Assembly: GCA_905221605.1 (NCBI GenBank)
Contig: CAJNDS010002479.1
Coordinates: forward strand, 829,001 to 893,000
DNA from: Symbiodinium natans
Taxonomy: Eukaryota; Sar; Dinophyceae; Suessiales; Symbiodiniaceae
Direction: 5' to 3'
DNA length: 64,000 nucleotides
The notes under the pieces were generated by a model, which did not search any database, was not told the DNA's origin, and worked only from the letters and a program-made list of their open reading frames with translations. Positions 49,101-61,100 of this stretch are shown here, piece by piece. A program made the translations under genes and the position numbers. Numbering within the stretch: the first letter of the stretch is position 1; each line of letters starts with the position of its first letter.

Positions 49101-52100
49101 ACCTAGGTACTTACCTCTTCTTGGTCTTTCTGTGTTCCTAACAGGATGTAGAACCGCAGGGTGGCCCGGGTCTACAACCCAGGGCCCCTGAGGGTTTAGG
49201 GTTTCGGGTTAGGGTTTAGGGTTTAGGGTTTAGGGTTTAGGGTTTAGGGTTTAGGGTTTAGGGTTTAGGGTTTAGGGTTTAGGGTTTAGGGTTTAGGGTT
49301 TAGGGTTTAGGGCTATGCTGACCTCGGCAGACATTTAAAGTTGACAGGCCCCGCGAACCAGAACATGGTTCTTTTTGCTAAGAGTTTTAAGACCTTCAAA
49401 ACACCAGAAACCCGATACCATGTCACAACACAGCCTGGAAAAGGACAATGAGTGTTTGTCACCGCGATACAGACACCACCGTGCGGGCGCATATCGTGTG
49501 CGGTTTTTAACACCCTAAACCCGAAACCCTAAGCCCTAAGCCCTAAGCCCTAAGCCCTAAGCCTTAGAATCTAAGGTTGCAGGTACGGGCCTTCCCCCCC
49601 CCCCTACCCCTCCTCCCTTCCGAAAGCAAATCCCAGATCACGACCAACTGGGCTTCCTATCATAGTACGGAGCCTTGCACTTTGCATCCCCAAAAGGCCA
49701 TCATACAGCAACTGCCCACTGTTTCAATCATAATCCCTAAACCCTAAGCCCTAATCCGCCTGAAGCCCTTAAAGCCCTGTAGCAGGCCACTTTGGGCCAC
49801 GTCCCATCACGACTGCCTGGTTTACGCTGGTCTTTCCGTGCCTCATTCTGCCCCTAGGCAGTCCCGTAGAGGGGGGGGGGGGTGGGGGGGGGAAGGCCCA
49901 TACCTGCAACCTTAGTTCCTTACGGTTCAGGGTTTAGGGTTTAGCGTCTAGGGCTTAGGGTTTACGGTTTGGGGCTTTGCCGTTTTATTTCATTGGCATT
50001 GAGAGGACCCCAAAACCAAAAACCCAACAACCATAAACCCCCGAACCCTAATCCACTTAAACATCTTTCTCACACTTAGTTTTTCAGGTTTTTCTTATCC
50101 TGTCAACCCTAAACCCCAAACCCAAAACCCAAAACCCTAAACCCTAAACCCATTTTCGAAAGGTCTTTTGGAGTTTGCGTGGAAGGCCCCTGGACCCTTC
50201 GACTTGCGCAAACGTCTTCCAGACAAGGCTTCCGGCCCCGAGTTTTGATGAGGTTTCACTACAGGGCCCCTGCTGCCCTTTTTTGTTAGTTGGTAGGGTT
50301 TAGGGTTTAGGGTTTAGGGTTTAGGGTTTAGGGTTTAGGGTTTAGGGTTTAGGGTTTAGGGTTTAGGGTTTAGGGTTTAGGGTTTAGGGTTTAGGGTTTA
50401 GGGTTTAGGAGTTCACAAACATTTCTGTTGCCGACCTACGCAATCAGTTGCAGAAGGACTAGTCAAGTTAAGCAGTTTTCAGCGCCATTGCTTCCTGGTG
50501 TAAATCACTCCCATGATCCTCTTTTCGCTCGGTATCGCCATCGCGATCCTGCACCGCAGCGACAAATCGAGAGAGCCCAAGCCCTAAACCCTAAACCCTA
50601 AACCCTAAACCCTAAACCCTAAACCCTAAACCCTAAACCCTTTTCGAAAGTCGCTCAAAAACACACCAGCATCCTGGGGATGTCAGAATGAACCCCCCCC
50701 AAAAAAGACGAAAGACAAGAATCTTATATTAACCCTTATAAGGAAGAACATTCTTATTATTGTTATTAGTACTATTCTGTTTTTTACATGATTTTTTACA
50801 CAGTTGTACTACTTGAAATCGCTTTTGCAGAAGGAAACATCAGAAGAGGTGCTAATCGAGGATGAGCATCTCGAGTTTTACGAGGAGGCAAGCGGAATAT
50901 CATGAAATATAATTTCGTCGGCAGTGTACTTGTGGAGAATTTCCCAATCAATGAGGAGAACGCTGTCGACCACTGGGGATGTCCCCCCTTATACTAACAG
51001 TCCTTAGTAGATTGTAGTTCTAGAATCCCTACTAAGGACTGTCAGAAGAAGGGGAAACATCCAAATCCATCACGCATAAACCCGAACAAACACACCGGTT
51101 GTAAGGCCCTGCAGTCCTCATATGCAGCCCTTCACCATAAGCGCCTTGAGTTTCGGGCTCAAAGATGCCAAAACCGTGTCTCTACTCCTTGAATTAGCTG
51201 TAGAACCCTGAGCCCTAAACCCCCCTCCCCCTAGCCCTACCGAGGCAGTACATGGGCCAAGCCATCGTCTTGGCCAACGACCCCAAGGGCGTCAGCGACA
51301 ACCCCCTGTACCTGACCGTGCCTCTTCAAGGGAATAAGACTCGCACCCCTAAGCTTGTACCCCCGAAAGGTTACCCTTAACATGCTCCCAATATGGCCCT
51401 ATATTACTTACAGGATCATTTAAATGGGTCCCCAAAAAACCCAAGGGTACAACCTTAAGGGTCCCCTAGACCTCTGACCATGGCAGCCCCTGATTGCCCT
51501 AATAGGTTTCATAGGGGCTTCTAGTCTAAGGGTACTTACATGGGCCCTTGACATGGTCCCTAACCTCTTGTAAAGGGTTCTGATGTAAGGGCCTTTAAGG
51601 ACCCATATTAAGGGACCATAAAACTGCCCTAAGATATAGGGCATATAGGACTTGGGCTTATAGGGTTTCTGGGGTTGAGGATTTAGTGGGGTTGGCGTCT
51701 AGGGTGCGGTTTTAAGTTATGGAGGGTGTAGAGTTTAGCATCTAATGTACAGGTTTTTGTAGAGATAAAAGGAAATAATATAAGATCAATAAAAGTAAAA
51801 TTATATTATCTCTTTATGATTTAACAAACAATATGAGAAAACCTCAACGCCATCAACACCACAGCCAAACGATTCTTGTCAATAAGGGCCTCAGCGTACC
51901 TTGTTTGGGAAGCTAAAGGTCTACCAGGGAGCTGCGACACATCTAGGGTGGTAGAGGCCGATAGAAGGTCGAGGGCTGAGCCATCTTGCTGCGTTTGGGT
52001 GCCCCTGGACGATATTCTGGGGATCCCCCACCAACCCTGAAACCCTAAACCCTAACCCTAAACCCTAACCGTAAAGCCTAAACCCTAAACCATCCGAAGA

Positions 52101-55100
52101 CCCGCATGCAGTGGACTCCAGTTCCGCATGACCCGCACCTCCAATCTCGAATCTTGAGTTGCAAGGTCGGGCTAAACCTTAAACCGTTAAACCTAAACCA
52201 GGGTTGAGGGCTTAGGGTCTAGGATCTGATTGGGTTGAAGTGGATCTTGCATAGGACTTGTTTGGAGGCTTTAAGCGCCAACCTTGTTTACGGTTGAAAA
52301 TCTGGCGGATTCCCACATTTCCAGTATTTCTCTTGGAAGGAGTTTATAGGACTGGAGATTTAGGTTCGGGGAGGCCGAAGCCATAGTAAACCCTAGCCCT
52401 AAACCCTAAACTTTACCCGTAAGGCCCTCAACTCTAAACCCTCAACCCCAAACCCACAGGCGCCAGATCATTCCATCCCTAGCCCTATACCCTAAACCCC
52501 TAAAGCTTAAACCCTAGCCCTAAACCATAAACCCTAAACCCTAAACCCTAAACCCTAGACCCTAGACCCTAGACCCTAAACCCTAAACCCTAAACCCTAA
52601 ACCCTGGCCCTAAACCCTAGACCTTAAAACCCACAGAGGCGCCAAATCATGACTTCCTCTGGCCGCTCTTCCTCCTGGCCGCGCTCGCCGCCGTGATAGC
52701 CTCGCAGGCTCTCATCTCAGGCTCCCGAAGGGTTTAGGGTTTAGGGTGTAGGGTTTTAGGGTTTAGGGTTTAGGGTTTGGGGTTTAGGGTTTAGGGTTTA
52801 GGGTTTAGTAAGCTTAGGGTTTGGCAAAAACTTGTAGGTTTTTGGGATTTGTTGAAGGTTGGGCTTCGCATCCATGCTGGGGTCTTGGGGACAGTTCGTT
52901 CGGGTTGAGGGTTTAGGGTTTAGGGTTTAGGGTTTAGGGTTTAGGGTTTAGGGTTTAGGGTTTAGGAGATCAGTGGGTTAGGGTTTAGGGTTTAGGGTTT
53001 AGGAGATCAGTGGGTTTAGGGTATCAGAGTAGCCCTAGATGCCACTTATCAGCCCCTTAAGTGCCCCAATGTGGCTGTAATTGGGTTATAAGTATAGCTA
53101 GTATTGAGGTAATAAGTACCCTGGACCTCCAAGCAGGCCTCTTGGTCGCCAAGTCACCCTGAGATCTCTGGCCAGGCATCTTCACACTGATGTCGCAAGC
53201 GCACGCCCTGGGGCTAGCCCCTCCGTCGCGACGAGGTTAGGGTGGATCCTAAACCCTAAACCCTGAACCCTGAACCCTAAGCCCTAAACCTTGTGAGGGT
53301 ATAAGGGCTCACGCGCATAGGGCTTCCTTCACTTACGGGGCATTGCAGGCTGAAGGCTTTGAGTTTTCCAGGCTGCATGGTTCTGGTTCGATCGCGAGTT
53401 GCCCGCCTATAGTGCCGGCATGCTACCGGAGTCTCTGTTCAAAGGGTTGTACGAGGTCAGTGACCCTCAACTTAAACCCTAAACCTTAAACCCTAAACCC
53501 TAAACCCTGAACCCCAAGCCCTAACTTGTAGATCCCTGTGTGTGTGTGTGTGTTGGGTTTAGGGTTTAGGGTTTAGGGTTTAGGGTTTAGGGTTTAGGGT
53601 TTAGGGTTTAGGGTTTAGGGTTTAGGGTTTAGGGTTTAGGGTTTAGCTTGGGTTTGTCTTCGCCTTCAGCGTCTGGTAAGAAAGGAATGCGCGTACCCAA
53701 GAAACAGCACCCATCGGAGACGTACCTTCAACAGTTAGTAGGGTTTAGGGTTTGGGGTTTAGGGTTTAGGGTTTGGGGTTTGGGGTTTGGGGTTTGGGGT
53801 TTAGGGTTTAGGGTTTAGGGTTTACGTCACAAACGTCAAGTGCATGCAGCATTTCCCTTTAGAGACGACGAAGGGCCGAACCCCAGGCAAGGTTTACCAG
53901 CATCCCCAATGCCTTAGCCCTTCTTCACTTTTCGCCTAAACCCTAAACTCTAAACTGGCCCAGACCCTAAACCCCAAACCCTAAACCAACCAAAAACCCT
54001 CAACCCTAAACCCTAAACCCTAAACCCTAGCCCTAAACCCTAAACCCTAAACCCTAAACCCTAAACCCTAAACCCCAAACCCTACTAAACCCTAAACTGA
54101 CGTTTTTGACAGCAACTGGCCACCCCAAGGTTCCCAGGCTGCTTGTCCTGCACACAAACCCGGATGAGAGGGGACAGGCAGGGATGCTGGTGCGTTCGGG
54201 TTTAGGGTTTAGGGTTTAGGGTTTGGGGTTTAGGGTTTAGGGTTTAGGGTTTAGGGTTTAGGGTCTAGGGTCTAGGGTCTAGGGTCTGGGTCTAGGGTTT
54301 AGGGTTTAGGGTTTAGGGTTTAGGGTTTAGGGTTTAGGGTTTCGGGTTTTGGGTTTTGGGTTTAGGGTCTAGGGTCTAGGGTCCAGGGTCCAGGGTCTAG
54401 GGTCTAGGGTCTCGGGCAGGCAGGGGCACCTGAAAGCCCCGGGCTTCAGAGCTCATAGGGTTATAGGGTCTGAAGGGGGTTCAGGGTTTAGGGTCTAGGG
54501 CTACTGGGCTACCAAAAACCCTATACCCTAAACGGACCCTAAGAAGTTGGGTCTAGGTATGGACGGTTTACATGTTCAGTTTGGGCCCTTTTGGGGGTAC
54601 CCTAAATAATTGGGGCCCTAAACCCTAAACCCTAAACCCGAAATCCTAAACCCTAAACCCTAAACCTCTTAGAAGGAACCCAAAAGGGACCATGTTTTGG
54701 AGGAGTGACCCTGTAGGCTTTTAGGGTTTGGGCTTCATGGTCTCATATAGGGTTTAGGGTAACCCTAAACCCGAAACCCTAAACCTCTAGAGTGGGTTTT
54801 AGGGTCTGGGCTTCCTAGCTCCCTTAGGGTGGGAGTGGCACAGGGCTCAGGGCTTCTGCTCTATCCCCCTTGGGAATCATTTTTTGTTCATATAAACCCA
54901 AGAGGGTTTAGGGTTTAGGTTTTAGGGTTTCGGGTTTAGGGTTCAGGGTTTAGGGTTATTTATTATTAAGGTTCTAAGGGGAGTATAGTCTGGGGCATGA
55001 CACGGAGCGCAGGTCTACATCCCGGAAATCAACTGGATGCTGATGACCGTGGCTTGACTGAAGTCTGGCTCACGCTTTTTTCCTTCGTCAGTTTTGTGGT

Positions 55101-58100
55101 TTAGGGCTTAGGGCTTTGGGCTTAGGGCTTTGGGCTTAGGGGATGCAAACATAGCTTTGCAGCTTAGGGCGTTTCTTGTACTTTGCAGGGTTCGAAAGCT
55201 GAAGGTCTTTCGGGGTCGAAGCCCTGAATCGGCCCTGGCTCGCATGAAGGTCTTGCGGGGCCGAAGCCCTAAACCCTAGTCCTTCTATCGAAGAATCTAA
55301 GGGTAGTTTCATGGTCCCTTAATATGGTCCCTTACCTTCTTTGAAGGGTTCGGATGTATGGGCTCTTGGGTTTTTAGAGTACATACGGGGTATATAAGGG
55401 GTCCCCGTTTAAGGACCCATACTAAGGGACCATGTAATTACCCTAAGAAAGAATTATCCAACATAGCCCTTGGGCGTACCCTTACCCGTAACGGAAACCA
55501 GGAGTATGGTAAAGTCCTTCCTTATATTCTCCTTTTATAGGTTAAGGGGTATGGGTTGGGATGTTCCCCCCTTATACTAGCAGTCCTTAACAGGGATTAT
55601 CGAACCCCCCCCCATGATAATCCCCATTAAGGATTGTTAGTATAAGGGGGAACATGCCAAGGTATGGGTGTGGGGTATGTTGAATTATTCCTAGATTCTT
55701 GGGGCTCTCCCGTTGGAGGGCTGCATCATGATCACCCTCGCTTTCGAAACCTCGGACGCCCTCGTCGCGGCCTATGGCACTGTGGCGCAGGCTTTTCAGG
55801 TGGTCAGTTTAGGCCTTCTTGTTTAGGGTTTGGGGTTTAGGCTTAGGGTTTGGGGTTTAGGCTTTCGTTTCGGGGTTTTGAACATTCGGGGTTTGGCACT
55901 TGGCGTGCCCTTCTGGGATTGGCAGGGGTGCAAGTCACCCAAGTTAGGACCCTGGCCCCGATGCCCTAAACTCTTCAACCCTAAACCCTAAACCGCTTCA
56001 AGACCTCATGCTTTCTGTTTTGGTGTCCATTGTGAAAGCAGTAATTATGGTTTTCGGTGTAAGTCGAGCATGGGCTCGGTGTTTAATTTAGTGATCTATA
56101 TTGTTCAGGGTTTCGGGTCTAGGGTTTTAGGGTTTAGGGTTCAACGCCCCAAACCCAGAGGTATCGCTGTTACTGGAGCCTTCATCTTCACAACCCTGCT
56201 GCTCTTCTGGGTGCTCCGGCGCGCCACGCGGACTTCGCAGTGAGCCCCACCTGGGGATGCCCTAAACCCTAAACCCTAAACCCTAAACCCTAAACCCCAA
56301 ACCCCAAACCCTACACCCTAAACCCTAAACCCTAAACCCTAAACCCTAAACCCTCAACTAAACCCTAAATCCCAAGCCCTAAGCGCTAAACCCTAAGCCC
56401 AAAGGCTGCGTAAGCTTATGGCTTTCGGTGCTGAAGCTCCGACGTCCTTGTAACAGCATGCTTTATGCGTGCTTTTGCTAGGACTTAGGGTTTAGGGCTT
56501 AGGTTTTGAGGCCCCAAACCACACGAACATAAGGATCCTACGTTTAGGGGGATATAGGCCCCCCATAAGGGGGATTCTGCAAACCATGGTTTGTAAGATC
56601 CTTATGTTTGTGTGGTTTTTTTGGGCCCCTCAAGAACGGCTTCTGCTTGTCATGGCAGAATGCCTTAGTGCTCTGAGGCACTAAATTCTTCTTTTGGCAG
56701 TCACAACTGCCGAATGCCAAACCAACGAAACAGACCCCAAACCCGAAGCCCTGAAGCCTAAAATGTAAGCTAAAGAGTTTCGGGTTAGGGTTTAAGGTTT
56801 TTTAGGGTAAAACATAAGCTGACTCCAAAACCCAAACCTGAAACCCGAAATCACATTATGTTCTTTAGGTTATCCCCATCCTGCAGCTACCTGATGGAGC
56901 CCTTCTGCCGTTTTCGGACAAGTCTAGGGTTTAGGGTTTGGGTGGGGTAGGGTTTAGGGTTTAGGGTTTAGGGTTTAGGGTTGAGGGTTGAGGGTTGAGG
57001 GTTTAGGGTTTAGGGTTTAGGGTTTAGGGTTTAGGGTTTAGGGTTTAGGGTTTAGGGGGCAATTCCTCAACCTCAGGTTTTTAGAATGACTTTGACACTG
57101 CATCCGATTCAGAAGGAGCATTCCCCCAACCAAAAGCACAATCATAGCAAATCGTAAGGTGCCGTGATCACGAGGCCCATCCTTTTCGGGCTTTTGCTTG
57201 GGGTTTAGGGGTTGAGGGGTTTTAAACGTTTAAAGGGTTTCAGGGTTTAGATTTATTCTGTCTCCTCCTCGTCGTCATCGTCGTCATCGCCGTCATGCCA
57301 AAAACCCACAAGAAACAAATCCAACATCAACCCCAACCCCAAACCCTAAACCCTAACCCCCCCGAAAGTCTAAACCCCAATACCGAATTGGGGGTTTACC
57401 AAAAGAAGGGACCCCTAATTATAGTCCCCAACTAGTAGGATTCCTTTGAAATCAGGATTCCAATAAGGTGCCCCTAATTTCAGAAACCCTAAACCCTAGA
57501 CCCCAAACCCCAAGCCCCAAACCCTAAACCCTAAACCCCAAACCCTAAACCCTACACCCTAAACCCCAAACCCTAAACCCCAAACCCTACTCCCAGGTCT
57601 GGGGCTGCAACATCTGTGTGGCCACTCGGCTTCGGTTTGCCACCGAGATCCTCTTGGGGTGCTTTTTCTTTTGCGAGTTTAAGAGTTGTAGTGTAGCTTT
57701 TGCGTAGGTTCTACTTGTAACAAATGAAAAGCAATGGACATTACGTATCTATACATATATATATATATATGCTACCCCCCCCCCAAAGATCTAGGTATTT
57801 TCATGATTTAGCGATATCAAGTTGAATACTTGCATGGGCCCGGAGGCGATGTGAAGTTGAAGATGTAACCGCCATTTAAACCTGAACCCTTAACCGTAAA
57901 ACCCTTTTGGGTTAAGGCTTAAAAGGTTTAGGCCTTAAGATTTAGGCATTTAAACCTAAGCCCATCGAGTGTAAATCTTAGCGTACAGGGCCTAAACACT
58001 TAACCTTTAAGCCCTATAGGCTATAGGGCTAAGGTTTAATGGTTTAGGGTTTAAGTTCAATAGCAGGCCCATAGAGTTAAAGCCTTAAGGGGCCTAAACG

Positions 58101-61100
58101 CTTTAACCTTTAGACCCTATAGGCTATAGGGTTAAGGTTTAAAGGTTTAGGATTCAAGATTTAGGCATTTAAACCCAAGCCCACCTTAAGGGTTTAGGGT
58201 TTTAAACCCTCAGGGCTTAAGAAATACCCTAAGCCTTTGGACCCCCCTTAAGGTTTAAGCTCTATGGGCTTGTGTTTTAATGCCAAAATCTTAAACCCTA
58301 AGCCTTTCAACCTTAACCCTATGGCCTATAGGGTTTAAAGGCTAAGCGTTTAGGACCCTTAACCTTAAGGGGCCTAAACGCTTAACCTTTAGACCCTATA
58401 GGCTATAGGGTCAAGGTTTAAGGGTTTAGGTTTTAAAAGTAAGCCTATAGAGTTCAGACCCTAAGGGGCCTAAACGCTTAACCTTTAAACCCTATAGGCT
58501 ATAGGGTTAAGGTTTAAAGGTTTAGGATTCAAGATTTAGGCATTTAAACCCAAGCCCACCTTAAGGGTTTAAGGTTTTAAACCCTCAGGGCTTAAGAAAT
58601 ACCCTAAGCCTTTGGACCCCCCTTAAGGTTTAAGCTCTATGGGCTTGTGTTTTAATGCCAAAATCTTAAACCCTAAGCCTTTCAACCTTAACCCTATGGC
58701 CTATAGGGTTTAAAGGTTAAGCGTTTAGGACCCTTAACCTTAAGGGGCCTAAACGCTTAACCTTTAGACCCTATAGGCTATAGGGTCAAGGTTTAAGGGT
58801 TTAGGTTTTAAAAGTAAGCCTATAGAGTTCAGACCCTAAGGGGCCTAAACGCTTAACCTTTAAACCCTATAGGCTATAGGGTTAAGGTTTAAAGGTTTAG
58901 GATTCAAGATTTAGGCATTTAAACCCAAGCCCACCTTGAGGGCTTAAGGTTTTAAACCCTCAGGGCTTAAGAAATACCCTAAGCCTTTAGACCCTATAGG
59001 GCTGAAAGGTTAAAGAGAGCGTAATGTCTGGGCATTTATACATTCAACGCCTATAGGGTTAAACCCTGTTAACGTTTTAGAGCCCTACAGGGCTTCAAGG
59101 TTCTGACCCTAAAGGGCTTAGGGTTATCGTTTCAATGCTGAAACCTTAAACCCTTAAGGCTTAAGCTCTATGGGCTTGTGTTTTAATGCCAAAATCTTAA
59201 ACCCTAAGCCTTTCAACCTTAACCCTATGGCCTATAGGGTTTAAAGGTTAAGCGTTTAGGACCCTTAAGGTTTAAACTCTATGGGCTGACTGTTGAACTT
59301 TTCAACCCTAAACCTTTAAACCTTAACCGTATAGCCTACAGGGCTTAAAGGTTTAGCCCACGATCCCGAAACACCGCAAAAACCAATAAGAAACATAAAA
59401 ACTATGGTTTCTGAAACTACTCGGCCGGCCACCCCAGCCACTAGTTTCGAAAATCATGGTTTTTGACATGTTTTTTTTTTTATTGTTTTTTTGCGATGTT
59501 TTGGGAGCATGGGCTCACGAAACATCGGTTTTACTGATGTTTTTTAGAGGTAGGCCTTCAATAACATTGGTTTTACCTATGTTTTTTGAAGGTAGGCTTT
59601 CAAAAACATTGGTTTTACCGATGTTATTTTGAAGGTAGGCTTTCAAAAACATCGGTAAAACCGATTTTTAGCGTGGGACCCACGCTCCCGAAACACCGCA
59701 AAAACCAATAAAAACCATAAGACTGAGCCAGCCACTGGGATGCGAGCCATTGCGAGTATTACAAACACAAATGGTCAAGTATATTTCGAGTGGAATGTCT
59801 GCGAAGACACGTGATCTTGAGCGACGTCACGAAAGCTAATTCTGACACTTTACAAGACGTGAACCCGATTGAAAAACGATTGAAACGATTGAAAGTCAAT
59901 CGGGGGCCCGATTGAAAAACGATTGAAACGATTGAAATTCAATCGGGGGCCGGATTGAAGATTGAAGATTGAAGATTCCCAGAAAAAAGGTTTCCGGGAA
60001 TCTTCAATCTTCAATCTTCAATCCGGTCTCCGATTGAATTTCAATCGTTTCAATCGTTTTTCAATCGGGGGCCCGATTGAAAAACGATTGAAACGATTGA
60101 AATTCAATCGGGGGCAGGATTGAAGATTGAAGATTGAAGATTCCCAGAAAAAAGGTTTCCGGGAATCTTCAATCTTCAATCTTCAATCCGGTCTCCGATT
60201 GAATTTCAATCGTTTCAATCGTTTTCAATCGGGCTCACAATTTGAAAAGACGACCACGCACATATGAAGACTCGCACATATCAAGATTCACATGTCCATA
60301 TTGAATTTTACATGTTTAGCTAGCCCCCCACCCCCAACCCTTAAACCCTAAAACAGATCCCAAAACCATGAAAATACCTAGATCTTTGGGGGGGGGTACC
60401 ATATATATGCATGTATATATATATATATATTATCATATGGTATGTGTGTACATGTATCCTTTTTTCGTGTAGCTTTTGCGTAGGTTATACTTGTACAAAA
60501 AATGAAAAGCGATTGACATTATAAAATTATGTATCTATATATACATATATATATATATTATCATATGATATGTATGTACATACACCCTTTTAATTTGTTT
60601 ATACATATTTCTAGTTGTTTTTTTAAAATTACCTTTCCAGAATTGAAGATGACAGCCTTTCCTCGTCCAGGTAATTCGAGCAAATCGGGGCTAGGGCACA
60701 GGTGTTATTTAGGGGTTAAAGGTTGGGGTTCAGGGTTGTAGGACCATTGTAGAACCCTGAGTGACTTGGCGTCCGTATGTACCCCTTCTCGGAGCCGTTG
60801 AAAAGGTAGGATACCTTGGAAATCCCTTCCTGAGGTTGCGCTTAAGGCCTCAGCAGTTGGGACTTTGGTGTTGGGTTTCGGGCTTAGGTCTCGGGCTTAG
60901 GTCTTAGGGCTCAGTGATTAGAGCCGGGTTTAGGGTTCAGGGCTTAGGGTCTACTACAGGGCTCGGAATAATTACTAGTAATATTCCGTTATGGTTCCTG
61001 TGTAATTATACTTGATGAACCCCAAAACCCCTATTCGAACTATTCAGGGCCCTATATTAGGCTTCCGGATTGGCTTGGTCTCCCTGCGCTGAAACTCGTA

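Larger units (their letters stand above)
57691..60560. mobile_element. Composite repeat block inserted in transporter intron 22
   Basis: A 2.9-kb block with nested borders. Imperfect direct repeats of about 75-90 bases (57691-57768 and 60467-60560) begin GTGTAGCTTTTGCGTAGGTT. Inside them are inverted arms of about 55-65 bases (57752-57806 and 60367-60430) sharing CCCCCCCAAAGATCTAGGTA then TTTTCATG. The interior holds a 375-base tandem array, a repeated palindromic element and GATTGAA palindromes. No coding capacity seen. TTTAGGG arrays are absent from it. Confidence 0.72.

Noticed and set aside
59863-60233. GATTGAAAC-containing repeats resembling a CRISPR array
   Set aside because: No constant repeat with unique spacers; the spacing is itself repetitive and palindromic, and the context is eukaryotic.
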